A stretch of 64,000 nt of DNA from Algoriphagus resistens (GCF_001442615.1 NZ_LMXN01000014.1:62001-126000); one strand, 5' to 3'. Shown: positions 50,633-59,491, counted from the first letter of the stretch. Program-made: numbers and translations. Notes: generated by a model not told the origin, from the sequence alone.

Positions 50633-50778
50633 ATTTCAACTGTTTAATTTTCTCTGCTTGATTTAAAGTATAAATTTACGCTATAGCCCGCTACCTTCCC
50701 AACTGATTAAATCTATCCCCAAATCATACTATCTATATGATTAGGAAGTTAGTAACGGTAGTAATTCATGTGTATAAA

Positions 50779-52014
50779 ATGAAAAAAAGATTCCAAGACC
50801 TTACCTCCTTAGATTTTTATACGAATAAGAAGCAAGTTAAATGGATTGTTGTGGCTGCTTCATTGGTGATAGGAGCCGGCTCAATCTGGTACACAAATAG
50901 CTTGGTTGAGGAGTTGCGTGAGCGGGAGAGAAGGCAGATAGAGCTGCTGTCCAGTGCTTTAGAGTATGCTGCTACGACAATGGAGAATCTCACATTTATC
51001 AATCAGGAGATTATCCAGCAGAATTATTCCATTCCTATTATTATGGTGGATGATTCGGTTAACCCGATAGAGTTTAGAAATATACCTTTTGCCAATAATG
51101 CGAGTGCGGAGGATTCTGTAGAAACGCTGAAAAGGGAACTCGCCGAGATGCGTGCAGAATACGAACCAATCTTACTTCCTGAGGCAGATATTCAGGTATT
51201 TTACAGAAATTCCGAACTGCTGATTAATTTGAAATACTACCCTTATGTTCAGCTGGGGATTATTCTGATTTTTGGGGTCTTGGCTTATGCACTTTTCAAC
51301 CAAAGTAAAATCGCCGAGCAGAACCGGGTCTGGGCTGGACTGACCAAAGAAACCGCCCATCAATTGGGAACGCCTATTGCCTCGCTTATGGCCTGGATAG
51401 ATTACTTGAGGAATTCGCCTGTTTGGGAAGAGAATAAGGAAATCATTACCGAAATGGATAAGGATGTGGTCAAGTTACGGATGGTGACCGAGCGATTTAG
51501 CAGTATAGGAAGTAAGCCGGTAATCCAGTCTGAAAATATCTATGAAGTGATAGAAGAGACAATAACGTACCTGCGACCTAGGATTTCCACCAAGGTGGAT
51601 CTGAATATCTATGCCGATTCGAAGGATCTGGATGCCATGATGAATAAGCCTCTGTTCGAATGGGTGATAGAAAATATCTGTAAAAACGCGGTGGATGCCA
51701 TGCGTGGAAAGGGCAAGATAGATATAGAGATCCTTCAGGACAGTGACAAGTTTGTAATCGTGGACATCACTGATACAGGAAAAGGGATGGAGCGACGAAT
51801 GTATCGACGGGTATTTAATCCTGGATTTTCTACCAGGCAACGGGGCTGGGGACTGGGCCTGACGCTGGCCAAAAGAATCGTGGAAGGTTATCATGGAGGT
51901 AGAATTTTTGTCAAGCATTCCGAAGTTGGCAAAGGAACAACTTTCCGGATTTTGCTCCATGGAAGCCATGAAGGTGCCTCGCAGTTTATTACCGAAGGAA
52001 TATTGGAGTATTGA
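50779..52014 (+). CDS. Membrane sensor histidine kinase
   Basis: A 411-aa sensor kinase. Helix 1 at about 20-42, an extracytoplasmic sensory part of about 110 residues (no named domain), helix 2 at about 155-175, then a dimerisation domain in which H194 in ETAHQLGTPIAS is the phosphoacceptor, and a HATPase domain with N box ENICKNAVDAM, G1 DTGKGM and G2 GWGLGLTLAKRI. No HAMP or PAS was seen. No response regulator is adjacent, so it is an orphan. An ATG at 50737 would add 14 residues; ATG 50779 (MKKRFQDLTS) is preferred from family resemblance. Confidence 0.9.
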   Translation: MKKRFQDLTSLDFYTNKKQVKWIVVAASLVIGAGSIWYTNSLVEELRERERRQIELLSSALEYAATTMENLTFINQEIIQQNYSIPIIMVDDSVNPIEFRNIPFANNASAEDSVETLKRELAEMRAEYEPILLPEADIQVFYRNSELLINLKYYPYVQLGIILIFGVLAYALFNQSKIAEQNRVWAGLTKETAHQLGTPIASLMAWIDYLRNSPVWEENKEIITEMDKDVVKLRMVTERFSSIGSKPVIQSENIYEVIEETITYLRPRISTKVDLNIYADSKDLDAMMNKPLFEWVIENICKNAVDAMRGKGKIDIEILQDSDKFVIVDITDTGKGMERRMYRRVFNPGFSTRQRGWGLGLTLAKRIVEGYHGGRIFVKHSEVGKGTTFRILLHGSHEGASQFITEGILEY

Positions 52015-52254
52015 TGAGTTACGATTTTTGAGGTACTTGATATTCTCCCATAATTTTCACCAAAGTGTACAGCTTTTAGCTATATCAATGAAATTGATTG
52101 GCTTGGATCTTCGGGCTTTGCGCATAATTTTATTAGTGAACAGAACTTAGGGTTGTAGCAAACAGTTAAAACAAATGGGGGATCTCATAAATCGTACTTG
52201 GTAAATCCGAAATGCCTCTTTAAAACTCCGGCCTCATTTTTAGCGGTTTTTCCC

Positions 52255-52262
52255 TACCTTTG
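52255..52262 (+). promoter_or_regulatory. -7 box (TACCTTTG) upstream of prfC
   Basis: TACCTTTG followed by C fits TAnnTTTG exactly, 13 bp before the ATG at 52276. The very short leader argues for the ATG at 52276 or 52285 rather than an upstream start. Confidence 0.5.
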
Positions 52263-52275
52263 CAGCCTTAATTTG

Positions 52276-53865
52276 ATGTCTCCCATGAGTTTGAAAGAAG
52301 AAATCCAGAAGCGTAGAACCTTTGCCATTATTGCTCACCCTGATGCAGGAAAGACCACTTTGACTGAGAAGTTGTTGCTTTTTGGTGGTGCTATCCAGAC
52401 TGCCGGTGCCGTGAAATCGAATAAAATCGATACTGCTACCAAGTCAGATTGGATGGCGATAGAGAAACAAAGGGGGATTTCTGTGGCGACTTCTGTCATG
52501 GGATTTGAATACAAGGATATCAAGATCAACCTGCTCGATACACCGGGGCACCAGGACTTTGCAGAAGATACGTATCGTACACTGACGGCTGTCGATTCGG
52601 TAATTATGGTGATTGACTGCGTGAAAGGAGTGGAGATTCAGACGGAGAAACTGATGGAAGTTTGCCGGATGAGAAATACACCCGTGATCTGCTTTATCAA
52701 TAAGCTCGATAGAGAGGGCCGTGATCCATACGAATTGATAGAAGAAGTGGAGCAAAAGCTGAACATTCAGTGCCGACCTCTTTCTTGGCCTATAGGCATG
52801 GGCAAAACCTTCAAAGGAGTTTATAATTTATTTGACCATAAACTCAATCTTTTTACTCCTTCGCAGCGAAAGCTAAGTGACGTTAGGAAATCCTTTGAAG
52901 ATGTTAATGATCCGGAGCTGGAAGAGCTAATCGGGAAGAGCTATGCCAACCAACTCCGGGAAGATGTGGAATTGATCGAAGGAGTTTATCCTGATTTTGA
53001 TCCTACCGAGTATTTGGAGGGAAAAGTAGCGCCAGTCTTCTTTGGCTCAGCAGTGAATAACTTCGGGATCAATGAGATGCTCGACACCTTTATCAAAATA
53101 GCCCCGGCACCAAAAAGCCGTAGAACAGAAGAGCGTGAAGTGAAGCCTGATGAGAAGAAATTCTCAGGTTTTGTGTTTAAGATCCACGCCAATATGGATC
53201 CAAATCACCGGAATAGAATTGCTTTCTTGAGAATTTGCTCAGGGACTTTTGAGCGGAATAAGCCTTACAATCATGTGCGCGGCCCAAAACCACTGCGCTT
53301 TTCCAATGTGACACAGTTTATGGCGCAGGATAAGGAAATGATCGATGAGGCTTTTCCTGGAGATATTGTCGGTTTGTACGATACTGGAAATCTGAAAATA
53401 GGCGATACGCTTACGGATGGGGAAGACATGCAGTTTGTAGGGATTCCAAGTTTCTCTCCCGAGATCTTTCGTGAAGTGGTGAATAAGGATGCCATGAAAA
53501 CCAAGCAATTGGAGAAAGGCCTGAAACAACTCATGGAAGAAGGGGTGGCACAGCTTTTTACTTTTGATATGGGTTCCAGAAAAGTTGTTGGGACTGTGGG
53601 GCAACTTCAGTTTGAAGTAATTCAGTTCCGATTGAAAAACGAATACAACGCCACGGTGGAGTTTCATCCGATGAACCTGTACAAAGCCTGTTGGATCACA
53701 AGCAAAGACAAGAAGCAGCTGGAAGAATTTGTCCGCTCCAAAAACCGTCACATTGCCCATGACAAAGATGGCAAGCTAGTCTTTATGGCAGAGTCGAAAG
53801 CCTGGCTTCAGATGGTGCAGGATAACTATCCTGAGATAGAATTTCACTTTACTTCAGAGTATTAA
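52276..53865 (+). CDS. prfC: Peptide chain release factor 3
   Basis: GTPase that recycles RF1/RF2 from the ribosome. The 529-aa protein (the E. coli length) has P-loop IIAHPDAGKTTL (about 18-29), switch DTPGHQDF, and NKLDREGRD, then the RF3 C-terminal domain with VGTVGQLQFEVIQFRL. The frame is open to 52198, but a -7 box at 52255 makes 52276 the best start. Monocistronic; a strong terminator follows. Confidence 0.96.
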   Translation: MSPMSLKEEIQKRRTFAIIAHPDAGKTTLTEKLLLFGGAIQTAGAVKSNKIDTATKSDWMAIEKQRGISVATSVMGFEYKDIKINLLDTPGHQDFAEDTYRTLTAVDSVIMVIDCVKGVEIQTEKLMEVCRMRNTPVICFINKLDREGRDPYELIEEVEQKLNIQCRPLSWPIGMGKTFKGVYNLFDHKLNLFTPSQRKLSDVRKSFEDVNDPELEELIGKSYANQLREDVELIEGVYPDFDPTEYLEGKVAPVFFGSAVNNFGINEMLDTFIKIAPAPKSRRTEEREVKPDEKKFSGFVFKIHANMDPNHRNRIAFLRICSGTFERNKPYNHVRGPKPLRFSNVTQFMAQDKEMIDEAFPGDIVGLYDTGNLKIGDTLTDGEDMQFVGIPSFSPEIFREVVNKDAMKTKQLEKGLKQLMEEGVAQLFTFDMGSRKVVGTVGQLQFEVIQFRLKNEYNATVEFHPMNLYKACWITSKDKKQLEEFVRSKNRHIAHDKDGKLVFMAESKAWLQMVQDNYPEIEFHFTSEY

Positions 53866-53874
53866 GTGATTTAT

Positions 53875-53916
53875 GGAAAAATTCGGAATCTGATTCCGAA
53901 TTTTTCCATTTTTTCC
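53875..53916 (+). terminator. Strong terminator after prfC
   Basis: Fifteen-base perfect stem GGAAAAATTCGGAAT/ATTCCGAATTTTTCC with a 3-nt loop, then ATTTTTTCC. It starts 10 bp past the stop. Confidence 0.9.
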
Positions 53917-53992
53917 AAGTAATGCTCATTATTTCATCATTCCAAATCATAGCAACATTGCTATATAAGCGAATCAAAAACTGGAATTTCTT

Positions 53993-54406
53993 TTAGAATT
54001 TGGCCAGACTGGAGAAAAGTGCTTCATAATTAAGAATTTCAAATTCCTCCAGACCTTCATTGCTAAAAAGTAGGATTTGATCCTGAAAATCAACAATCCC
54101 TTCCTGAATCAATTTCTTTTCCTCATCTAAATATACAGGAACTGGGGAATGCTCAAATAAAGGATTCAATCGCATGCTCTTTGTATTCTTTGCCACTATG
54201 ACTATAGAACCATTTGTAATTTCTAGTGCACCCAATTCTTGATAGAGCTGATCGAGACAGGTTTTGCATCCTTCGGGATGAATGACCAAGACCCAATCTC
54301 TTGGCTCAGCAATTTCTAAGATCTCAGTAATTTTGTTTTTATTCTTTTTAATGCATCCAAAAACCAGGAAGAGGATAAGTAAGAATGAGATCCTTTTAAT
54401 CTTCAT
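53993..54406 (-). CDS. Thioredoxin-like lipoprotein, module partner
   Basis: A 137-aa lipoprotein from ATG 54406: signal with lipobox LVFGC (C18), a Lys/Asn-rich linker, then a strand (WVLVIHPEG) leading to a CxxC pair (C47 and C50 in GCKTCLDQLYQELGAL) at the start of a helix, as in thioredoxin folds. The remainder is compact and acidic. The protein is shorter than most periplasmic thioredoxins but keeps the key pair. It overlaps the end of the upstream DUF4221 gene by 11 bp. Likely exported reductase/oxidase or disulfide chaperone for a cysteine-containing partner; the 58-aa peptide upstream has four cysteines. This link is inference. Confidence 0.65.
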   Translation of the reverse strand: MKIKRISFLLILFLVFGCIKKNKNKITEILEIAEPRDWVLVIHPEGCKTCLDQLYQELGALEITNGSIVIVAKNTKSMRLNPLFEHSPVPVYLDEEKKLIQEGIVDFQDQILLFSNEGLEEFEILNYEALFSSLAKF

Positions 54407-55547
54407 ATTCCAATCCTTCAAATCGAATGATATCATATCTCAAAAAATTCTCATCAAAGTCATCCCTATTGGGATTGTTCGTGGAAACGTAGAGGCCTTT
54501 TTTACCTACAAAGTAGTTCCAGGTTTCTATATAATGATCATCGAATATATGTTCACCCAGGATATCGAGATTATTATCCAATACTAAAACTCCTACTTTT
54601 GGATTATTGCTGAATAGGGTTCGAGGGCTTATACTACTGAATTGTTCCAAATCAATACCCATATAAAAAAAGTGATAAAAAACATCCCTATAGTGATCAT
54701 AAAGTATTATCTCATAGCGATCACTCTCTAGATTTTCTATGATACCCTCATCACCAATGTATGATTCTTTTATAATTTGAAATTTTGTAACTGAGGTAGT
54801 TTTAGCTTCCTTATAGCCAATTAGTTTCCCTTCTTTCTTAGAAATAACCCAAAGCCTATGGTCTGTGTATGGAGCGACAATTATTGAATCATACCTGTCA
54901 GTCCAAGAAAGATTTACATCCTTTTTTCCACCATCCCAAATTCCCGAAGGTCTTTTTACTTGCAGCCAACTTACATCAGTTTTGGGTTTTGAAAAATCCA
55001 CTTGATATATTGGGTTTATTGATAAAGCCTCATTCTCAGAAATTTTATGAAAATTGTTTAAAAAGGGTTGAATACCGAAAAGCTTTTTATGTCCAAAAAT
55101 AAAGGGAATCTCATTATTTGAGGATAAAAAATTTACATTATTTTCATTGTCATTAATGGGGATCTTGTATTTGATTTTTCCATTAAAATCAAGAATTTTT
55201 ATTTGAGGAGGGATTGTAGCTAAGAAAAGACAATCTTGTGATACTATTTGAAATCCATTGTCCAAACCTACACCATTTGGCCCTTCCTTAGCTAGTGGTA
55301 TTTTTAGAATCAATTGTTTTTTTTCTATTTCAAATAGACCGATGGAAAAATCCGTTTTATTCAGAATAGCCAAATATTCACCACTGTCACTTTCATAGTA
55401 TTGGGTTCTGGTTAAATCAGGGTTGAATGATTCAGGAATGGGAATCTTCAGTGTTTCTTGAGGCACTAAAGACAGGATTTCAATATTTTCTTTTTTGTTA
55501 CATGCGAAAAGGACAATAAGTGCTAGGGGGGCTAATATTTTATTCAT
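54396..55547 (-). CDS. DUF4221 family lipoprotein
   Basis: A 383-aa lipoprotein (lipobox VLFAC, C16) with about seven repeating strand-rich units, consistent with a beta-propeller (e.g. GVGLDNGFQIVSQDCLFLAT, KILDFNGKIKYKIP, YTDHRLWVISKKEGKLIGY). It corresponds to DUF4221, a family that, from memory, occurs mostly in Cyclobacteriaceae and related Cytophagales in multiple copies, often next to small peptide genes. ATG 55547 is preferred over a TTG at 55550. It lies between the peptide gene upstream (154 bp, with a hairpin) and the thioredoxin-like lipoprotein, which it overlaps by 11 bp. Confidence 0.8.
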   Translation of the reverse strand: MNKILAPLALIVLFACNKKENIEILSLVPQETLKIPIPESFNPDLTRTQYYESDSGEYLAILNKTDFSIGLFEIEKKQLILKIPLAKEGPNGVGLDNGFQIVSQDCLFLATIPPQIKILDFNGKIKYKIPINDNENNVNFLSSNNEIPFIFGHKKLFGIQPFLNNFHKISENEALSINPIYQVDFSKPKTDVSWLQVKRPSGIWDGGKKDVNLSWTDRYDSIIVAPYTDHRLWVISKKEGKLIGYKEAKTTSVTKFQIIKESYIGDEGIIENLESDRYEIILYDHYRDVFYHFFYMGIDLEQFSSISPRTLFSNNPKVGVLVLDNNLDILGEHIFDDHYIETWNYFVGKKGLYVSTNNPNRDDFDENFLRYDIIRFEGLEYED

Positions 55548-55605
55548 CAAAATTTGTGAAATTAAATAGAAGACAGTGGGTTTTATGAATAGATTGCTTG
55601 AGTAT

Positions 55606-55668
55606 AAAGCTGTTGGTCTTGCCTTATAGTTCCCTTTTCGGAGAATGATAAGGTAGCCAACAGCTTTT
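55606..55668 (-). terminator. Long hairpin between the peptide gene and the DUF4221 gene
   Basis: AAAGCTGTTGG near 55606-55616 pairs with CCAACAGCTTT near 55657-55667, and CCTTAT/ATAAGG extends the stem inward, leaving about 20 nt in the loop. There is no long T-run on the minus strand, so it may be a partial terminator or an RNA-stabilising 3' end for the peptide transcript, letting peptide and lipoprotein be made in unequal amounts. Confidence 0.6.
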
Positions 55669-55700
55669 ATCCTAAGATTTAAATTATAAACCTGTCCTTC

Positions 55701-55877
55701 CTACTCGCACCAACACATATTCGTGACTTGAGGGTTTTTGCAATGTTTTCCATTCCATTCACAATTTGTGGTAGGTTCACGTTGGGCTTCAACTTCTGAG
55801 GATGCAAAAAATGATGTTCCGATTACAGCTGTTCCAGTCAAACCTATTCCCATAACTAAAATCTTTAACTTTTTCAT
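55701..55877 (-). CDS. Secreted cysteine-rich 58-aa peptide
   Basis: A short ORF read by eye. From ATG 55877 it encodes a Lys-rich start (MKKLKI), a hydrophobic segment (LVMGIGLTGTAVIGTSFFA) and SSEVEAQ, a credible signal-peptide end, and then a mature stretch of about 27 residues (REPTTNCEWNGKHCKN, then PQVTNMCWCE) with four cysteines: NCEW, HCKN, and the C-terminal MCWCE. The cysteines suggest two disulfides or a metal site. The gene heads a unit with DUF4221 and thioredoxin-like lipoprotein genes. It resembles the small exported NVEALA-type peptides of Bacteroidota in size and position, but the motif itself is absent. Function unknown. Confidence 0.65.
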   Translation of the reverse strand: MKKLKILVMGIGLTGTAVIGTSFFASSEVEAQREPTTNCEWNGKHCKNPQVTNMCWCE

Positions 55878-55984
55878 GTTAAATAAATTTTACGTTAAAA
55901 AATCCCTTTGAGTAGGCGGATTCTATTTCCTAATCATCTGGCCAATAGATCACTAGCAATATAGGTGGGGGGGTAAAAAAGCAA

Positions 55985-56014
55985 CTAAAATTTAAAAATA
56001 TTTTTAAATTTTAG
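55985..56014. repeat. Perfect 30-bp AT palindrome at the ade stop codon
   Basis: CTAAAATTTAAAAATA (55985-56000) mirrors to 56014, including the ade stop codon (56011-56013). On the minus strand it is followed by TTGCTTTTTTACC, so it probably works as an AT-rich terminator for ade; it also fronts the promoter region of the peptide gene. Confidence 0.6.
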
Positions 56015-57642
56015 TAATCAGCAAAAAACACCTTCTCAAACTCAAATTTATGTCCATTGAATAGTCCTTTGTCGCTTAGCTTCAGGTCAGGAATCACCAG
56101 TAATGCCATAAAGCTCAGTGTCATAAATGGGGAATTGAGGGCAGCCCCCATTTCTTTAGCCAGTTTATCAATCTTTGTGTATGCAGCAGCCACTTCGTAG
56201 CCATCTGAAGCAGACATAATTCCTCCGACTGGAAGTGCAAGTATTTCTTCCTGATCTCCAGATACTGCAGATACACCGCCTTTTGCCGCTATGATCAGAT
56301 TCACCACTTTGCAGATGGATTCGTCGTCTATGCCTACTGCTATTATATTATGTGAGTCATGGCCTACTGAGGAAGCGATGGCGCCGGATTGCAGACCAAA
56401 ATTCTTGATGAATGCCATCGCCGGAGGAGCATCTTCATAGCGGTTGACTACAGTGATTTTGAGGATGTCTTGGGCAGGATTGGATTCGGCAAAGCCATCT
56501 TTGATCAGTATCTCTCCACTTATCTGGGGAGTGATCAATTGCCCGTCCAAAGCCTCAATCACTTTGACTTTGGATCCTTTTGCTTTGAGCTGAAAGTCTT
56601 CAGGTTTTTTAATAGAAGTGTGGAAATTGTTGATGAGCTCATTTTTGATGGGCTGGATAAGAGTCCTGCCATTTTCTGCTACTTTCTTACCATCTATAAA
56701 AGTGCTGATGACTTTGAAATCTTTTAAGTCATTCACTAAAATAAAATCAGCGGGATCACCTATTCGAAGTTGTCCTACATTCATGGAATAGTGTGCAATG
56801 GGATTAAGACAAGCAGCTTGAAGTACACTGAATAAATCTTTGCCTTTTGCGACCGCTCTAGCCGCCAGTTCATTGATGTGGGAAACAGCCAGACTGTCGG
56901 GGTGTTTATCATCAGAGCATAGCATGATCATCTCAGGGTATTCATCAATCAGATCGATCAGCGCCTCGAAGTTTTTGGCAGCGGAGCCTTCCCGGATTGC
57001 GATTTTCATCCCCAGCTTCAATTTGCCCAAAGCTTCTTCCGCTGTGAAGCATTCATGATCGGTACTTGGGCCTGCGCTTACATATTTTTCAGCGAGTTCC
57101 CCTCTAAGTCCTGGCGCATGTCCATCGATGGGTTTACCGTACTTTTTTGAGATCCGGATTTTCTCCATCACCAGTTTATCCCGATTCACTGTTCCTGGCC
57201 AGTTCATCATTTCCGCCAAATAATGAATCTCGGGGCGTGCCATCAATTCTTCAATAGCGGCCGCATTTATTTCTCCACCCGCAGTTTCAAAAGGTGTTGC
57301 AGGCACACAGGAAGGAGCACCGAAGTAGAATTTGAACGGAACTTGTTTTCCGTTTTCAATCATGTATTCCACGCCCTGCATACCGCAGACGTTCGCAATC
57401 TCATGCGGATCTGAAACTGTAGCTACCGTGCCATGAACCACCGCTAGGCGTGCAAACTCTGAAGGAACAAGCATCGAGCTTTCCACATGCACATGGGAAT
57501 CGATAAAACCAGGCATCAAAAAAGGCAGGGAAGAATCAGTTTCGATTTTTTCAAGTCCGGATATTTTGCCATCGAGGAGAGTGAGGGAAACCGAATAGAT
57601 CTTGCGGTTTGGAATATCGACTAATTGACCTTGAAGCTGCAT
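56011..57642 (-). CDS. ade: Adenine deaminase
   Basis: Mn/Fe amidohydrolase converting adenine to hypoxanthine (purine salvage). From ATG 57642 it has 543 aa. Amidohydrolase metal motifs: MPGFIDSHVHVESSML for the HxH pair, GHAPGLRG, HECFTAEEAL, and SDDKHPDSL for the catalytic Asp, plus the Ade-specific C-terminal domain with AIASSVGHDSHNIIAVG. A GTG at 57696 gives an 18-residue longer form that is not supported. Hypoxanthine produced can be used by Hpt (42.6 kb). Divergent from cmk. Confidence 0.95.
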   Translation of the reverse strand: MQLQGQLVDIPNRKIYSVSLTLLDGKISGLEKIETDSSLPFLMPGFIDSHVHVESSMLVPSEFARLAVVHGTVATVSDPHEIANVCGMQGVEYMIENGKQVPFKFYFGAPSCVPATPFETAGGEINAAAIEELMARPEIHYLAEMMNWPGTVNRDKLVMEKIRISKKYGKPIDGHAPGLRGELAEKYVSAGPSTDHECFTAEEALGKLKLGMKIAIREGSAAKNFEALIDLIDEYPEMIMLCSDDKHPDSLAVSHINELAARAVAKGKDLFSVLQAACLNPIAHYSMNVGQLRIGDPADFILVNDLKDFKVISTFIDGKKVAENGRTLIQPIKNELINNFHTSIKKPEDFQLKAKGSKVKVIEALDGQLITPQISGEILIKDGFAESNPAQDILKITVVNRYEDAPPAMAFIKNFGLQSGAIASSVGHDSHNIIAVGIDDESICKVVNLIIAAKGGVSAVSGDQEEILALPVGGIMSASDGYEVAAAYTKIDKLAKEMGAALNSPFMTLSFMALLVIPDLKLSDKGLFNGHKFEFEKVFFADY

Positions 57643-57726
57643 AAAAATGTAAGTGAAATTAATTGGATAGAATCTGGATAAGAGATTCACTGCCACGATT
57701 TGGGAATAGGTTTAGATTAAAACTAC

Positions 57727-57734
57727 TATATTTG
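57727..57734 (+). promoter_or_regulatory. -7 box (TATATTTG) upstream of cmk
   Basis: TATATTTG followed by C fits the -7 consensus, 37 bp before the cmk ATG. TTTG at 57699-57702 is a -33 candidate, although the 24-nt spacing is longer than ideal. Confidence 0.5.
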
Positions 57735-57770
57735 CACAGTAATAAAAAAACGAATCAAGCGGGTTTTTGA

Positions 57771-58475
57771 ATGAATAAAATCGTCATCGCCATCGATGGG
57801 TATTCGGGATGTGGGAAGAGCTCCACGGCCAAAGCAGTTGCAAAGGATTTGGGATATACTTACATCGATTCCGGAGCCATGTATAGAGCGGCGACTTTAC
57901 ACTTTTTGAATAACTTTCTTTCTCCATCCAACCCACATGATGTTGAAAAAGGGCTTAAATCAATGGAAATTTCTTTTCACCTCAATCCTGATACACTCAT
58001 ACAGGAAACATATCTGAATGGGTTGAATGTGGAAAATGAGATCCGGACCATGCGTATTTCTAATAAAGTGAGTGAGATAGCAACTATTGCTTCCATCAGA
58101 AAGGAACTGGTCGCGCAGCAGCAGCGGTTGGGAAGAAAAAAAGGAGTGGTCATGGACGGTCGGGATATAGGATCCGTGGTTTTTCCTCATGCTGATCTGA
58201 AGGTGTTTATGACTGCCGACTTGGAAACTAGAGCAATCAGACGGCAAGTGGAGTTATTGGAAAAGGGCGAACTGGTCGCACTTGAAGACATTAAAGCCAA
58301 TTTGGCTGAGCGGGACAGGGTAGATTCCTCCCGTGCAGAAAGCCCTCTAAAGAAAATGGAGGATGCTGTGGAGGTGGATACAAGTAATAGTACCTTTGCG
58401 GAGCAAGTAGGGAAGATTGTTCACGCGGCAAGACAAATCATTGATAAACAAGCGAGCTATGCAGGTAACCATTGA
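57771..58475 (+). CDS. cmk: Cytidylate kinase
   Basis: Phosphorylates CMP and dCMP. The 234-aa protein has the P-loop DGYSGCGKSSTA (about 8-19), the NMP-binding signature YIDSGAMYRA, GRDIGSVVFPHADLKVF for the core and a short LID with RAxRRxxE-type motif (RAIRRQVELLEKGE). Its 3' end overlaps the ispH start by 17 bp, so the two form one unit. The C-terminal tail extends slightly beyond most homologues because of this overlap. Confidence 0.96.
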   Translation: MNKIVIAIDGYSGCGKSSTAKAVAKDLGYTYIDSGAMYRAATLHFLNNFLSPSNPHDVEKGLKSMEISFHLNPDTLIQETYLNGLNVENEIRTMRISNKVSEIATIASIRKELVAQQQRLGRKKGVVMDGRDIGSVVFPHADLKVFMTADLETRAIRRQVELLEKGELVALEDIKANLAERDRVDSSRAESPLKKMEDAVEVDTSNSTFAEQVGKIVHAARQIIDKQASYAGNH

Positions 58476-59355
58476 TAAAAACTCTGGGTATTGCTTCGGG
58501 GTAGAATTTGCCATTAAGATGGCGGAGGATGAAATGGAGCAAAATGATCAGCTGTATTGTCTGGGTGATATTGTGCATAATGATATGGAGGTTTCCCGCC
58601 TCAGTGCAAAAGGCTTGGTAGTAATAGACCGGGAGCAGTTAGCAGATCTGCACGATTGTAAAGTGCTGATCCGCGCACATGGTGAACCCCCGGAGACCTA
58701 TAGAACTGCCATAGAAAATAATATTGAGCTGATAGATGCTTCTTGTCCGGTAGTGCTGAAGCTTCAGCATCGGGTGAAAAGTGCTTTTGATAAAATGGAG
58801 CGTGAGGAAGGACAAATTGTGATCTATGGCAAAAAAGGACACGCCGAAGTTATTGGCTTAACAGGCCAGACACTTGAGAAAGCTATTGTCGTGATGGAAG
58901 ATTCTGACTTGGACAAGATAGATTATTCCAGACCAGTGACACTTTTCAGTCAGACTACGAAAAGTACAAAGGGATTTTATGAGATTTCCCAAAAAATAGA
59001 AGAGCGGATTCAGGCAGCCAAACAGGAACTGAATCGCGAGACTTTCAACGCCAATGATTCCATTTGTCGTCAGGTCTCAAACCGAGAACCGCAATTGCAT
59101 CGTTTTGCCCAGGAAAATGATGTCATCCTATTCGTGTCAGGGAAGAAAAGCTCAAATGGGAAGGCTCTTTACCAAGTTTGTCTAGCACAAAATGAAAGAA
59201 GCTACTTCATAGAAAATGAGACAGAAATAAACCCGGAATGGTTTCAGAAAGATGAAAAAGTAGGCATCTGCGGAGCGACGTCCACGCCAATGTGGCTAAT
59301 GGAACAAGTGAAGACCTATGTAGAGTCCCTCGAAGAAGGAGTGCTCTCGGCCTAA
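58459..59355 (+). CDS. ispH: 4-hydroxy-3-methylbut-2-enyl diphosphate reductase
   Basis: [4Fe-4S] enzyme that makes IPP and DMAPP in the last MEP step. From ATG 58459 the 298-aa protein has the three cluster cysteines C12 (SGYCFGVEFA), C96 (DASCPVV) and C203 (NDSICRQVSNREPQL), and the substrate residues H40, H74 (RAHGE), H128 and E130 (GKKGHAEV), all at positions matching E. coli IspH closely. The frame is open to 58417. It overlaps cmk by 17 bp. It completes the pathway together with ispF (7 kb). Confidence 0.97.
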   Translation: MQVTIDKNSGYCFGVEFAIKMAEDEMEQNDQLYCLGDIVHNDMEVSRLSAKGLVVIDREQLADLHDCKVLIRAHGEPPETYRTAIENNIELIDASCPVVLKLQHRVKSAFDKMEREEGQIVIYGKKGHAEVIGLTGQTLEKAIVVMEDSDLDKIDYSRPVTLFSQTTKSTKGFYEISQKIEERIQAAKQELNRETFNANDSICRQVSNREPQLHRFAQENDVILFVSGKKSSNGKALYQVCLAQNERSYFIENETEINPEWFQKDEKVGICGATSTPMWLMEQVKTYVESLEEGVLSA

Positions 59356-59447
59356 TACTCGGAGACCTTAAAAAAATACTCGGAACCATTCCTCTAAAAG
59401 TTCAAACATTAAAGTCTATATACCCTCAAATTAAAAAGGTTATTTAT

Positions 59448-59455
59448 TAGATTTG
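59448..59455 (+). promoter_or_regulatory. -7 box (TAGATTTG) upstream of nqrA
   Basis: TAGATTTG matches TAnnTTTG and lies 36 bp before the nqrA ATG (59492), supporting that ATG over the TTG at 59453, which is inside the box. No -33 was seen. Confidence 0.5.
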
Positions 59456-59491
59456 GGGCGTTTTTCAAAAGCTCATAGTTCAAAAACAGAT

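Noticed and set aside
51475..51969. A 164-codon minus-strand frame inside the histidine kinase gene
   Set aside because: Antisense shadow of the HATPase region; rich in His, Ser and Arg with no domain.
52015..52275. Possible gene between the histidine kinase and prfC
   Set aside because: The only frame (to 52150) begins inside the kinase gene in another reading frame and shows no features; the prfC promoter occupies the end of this gap.
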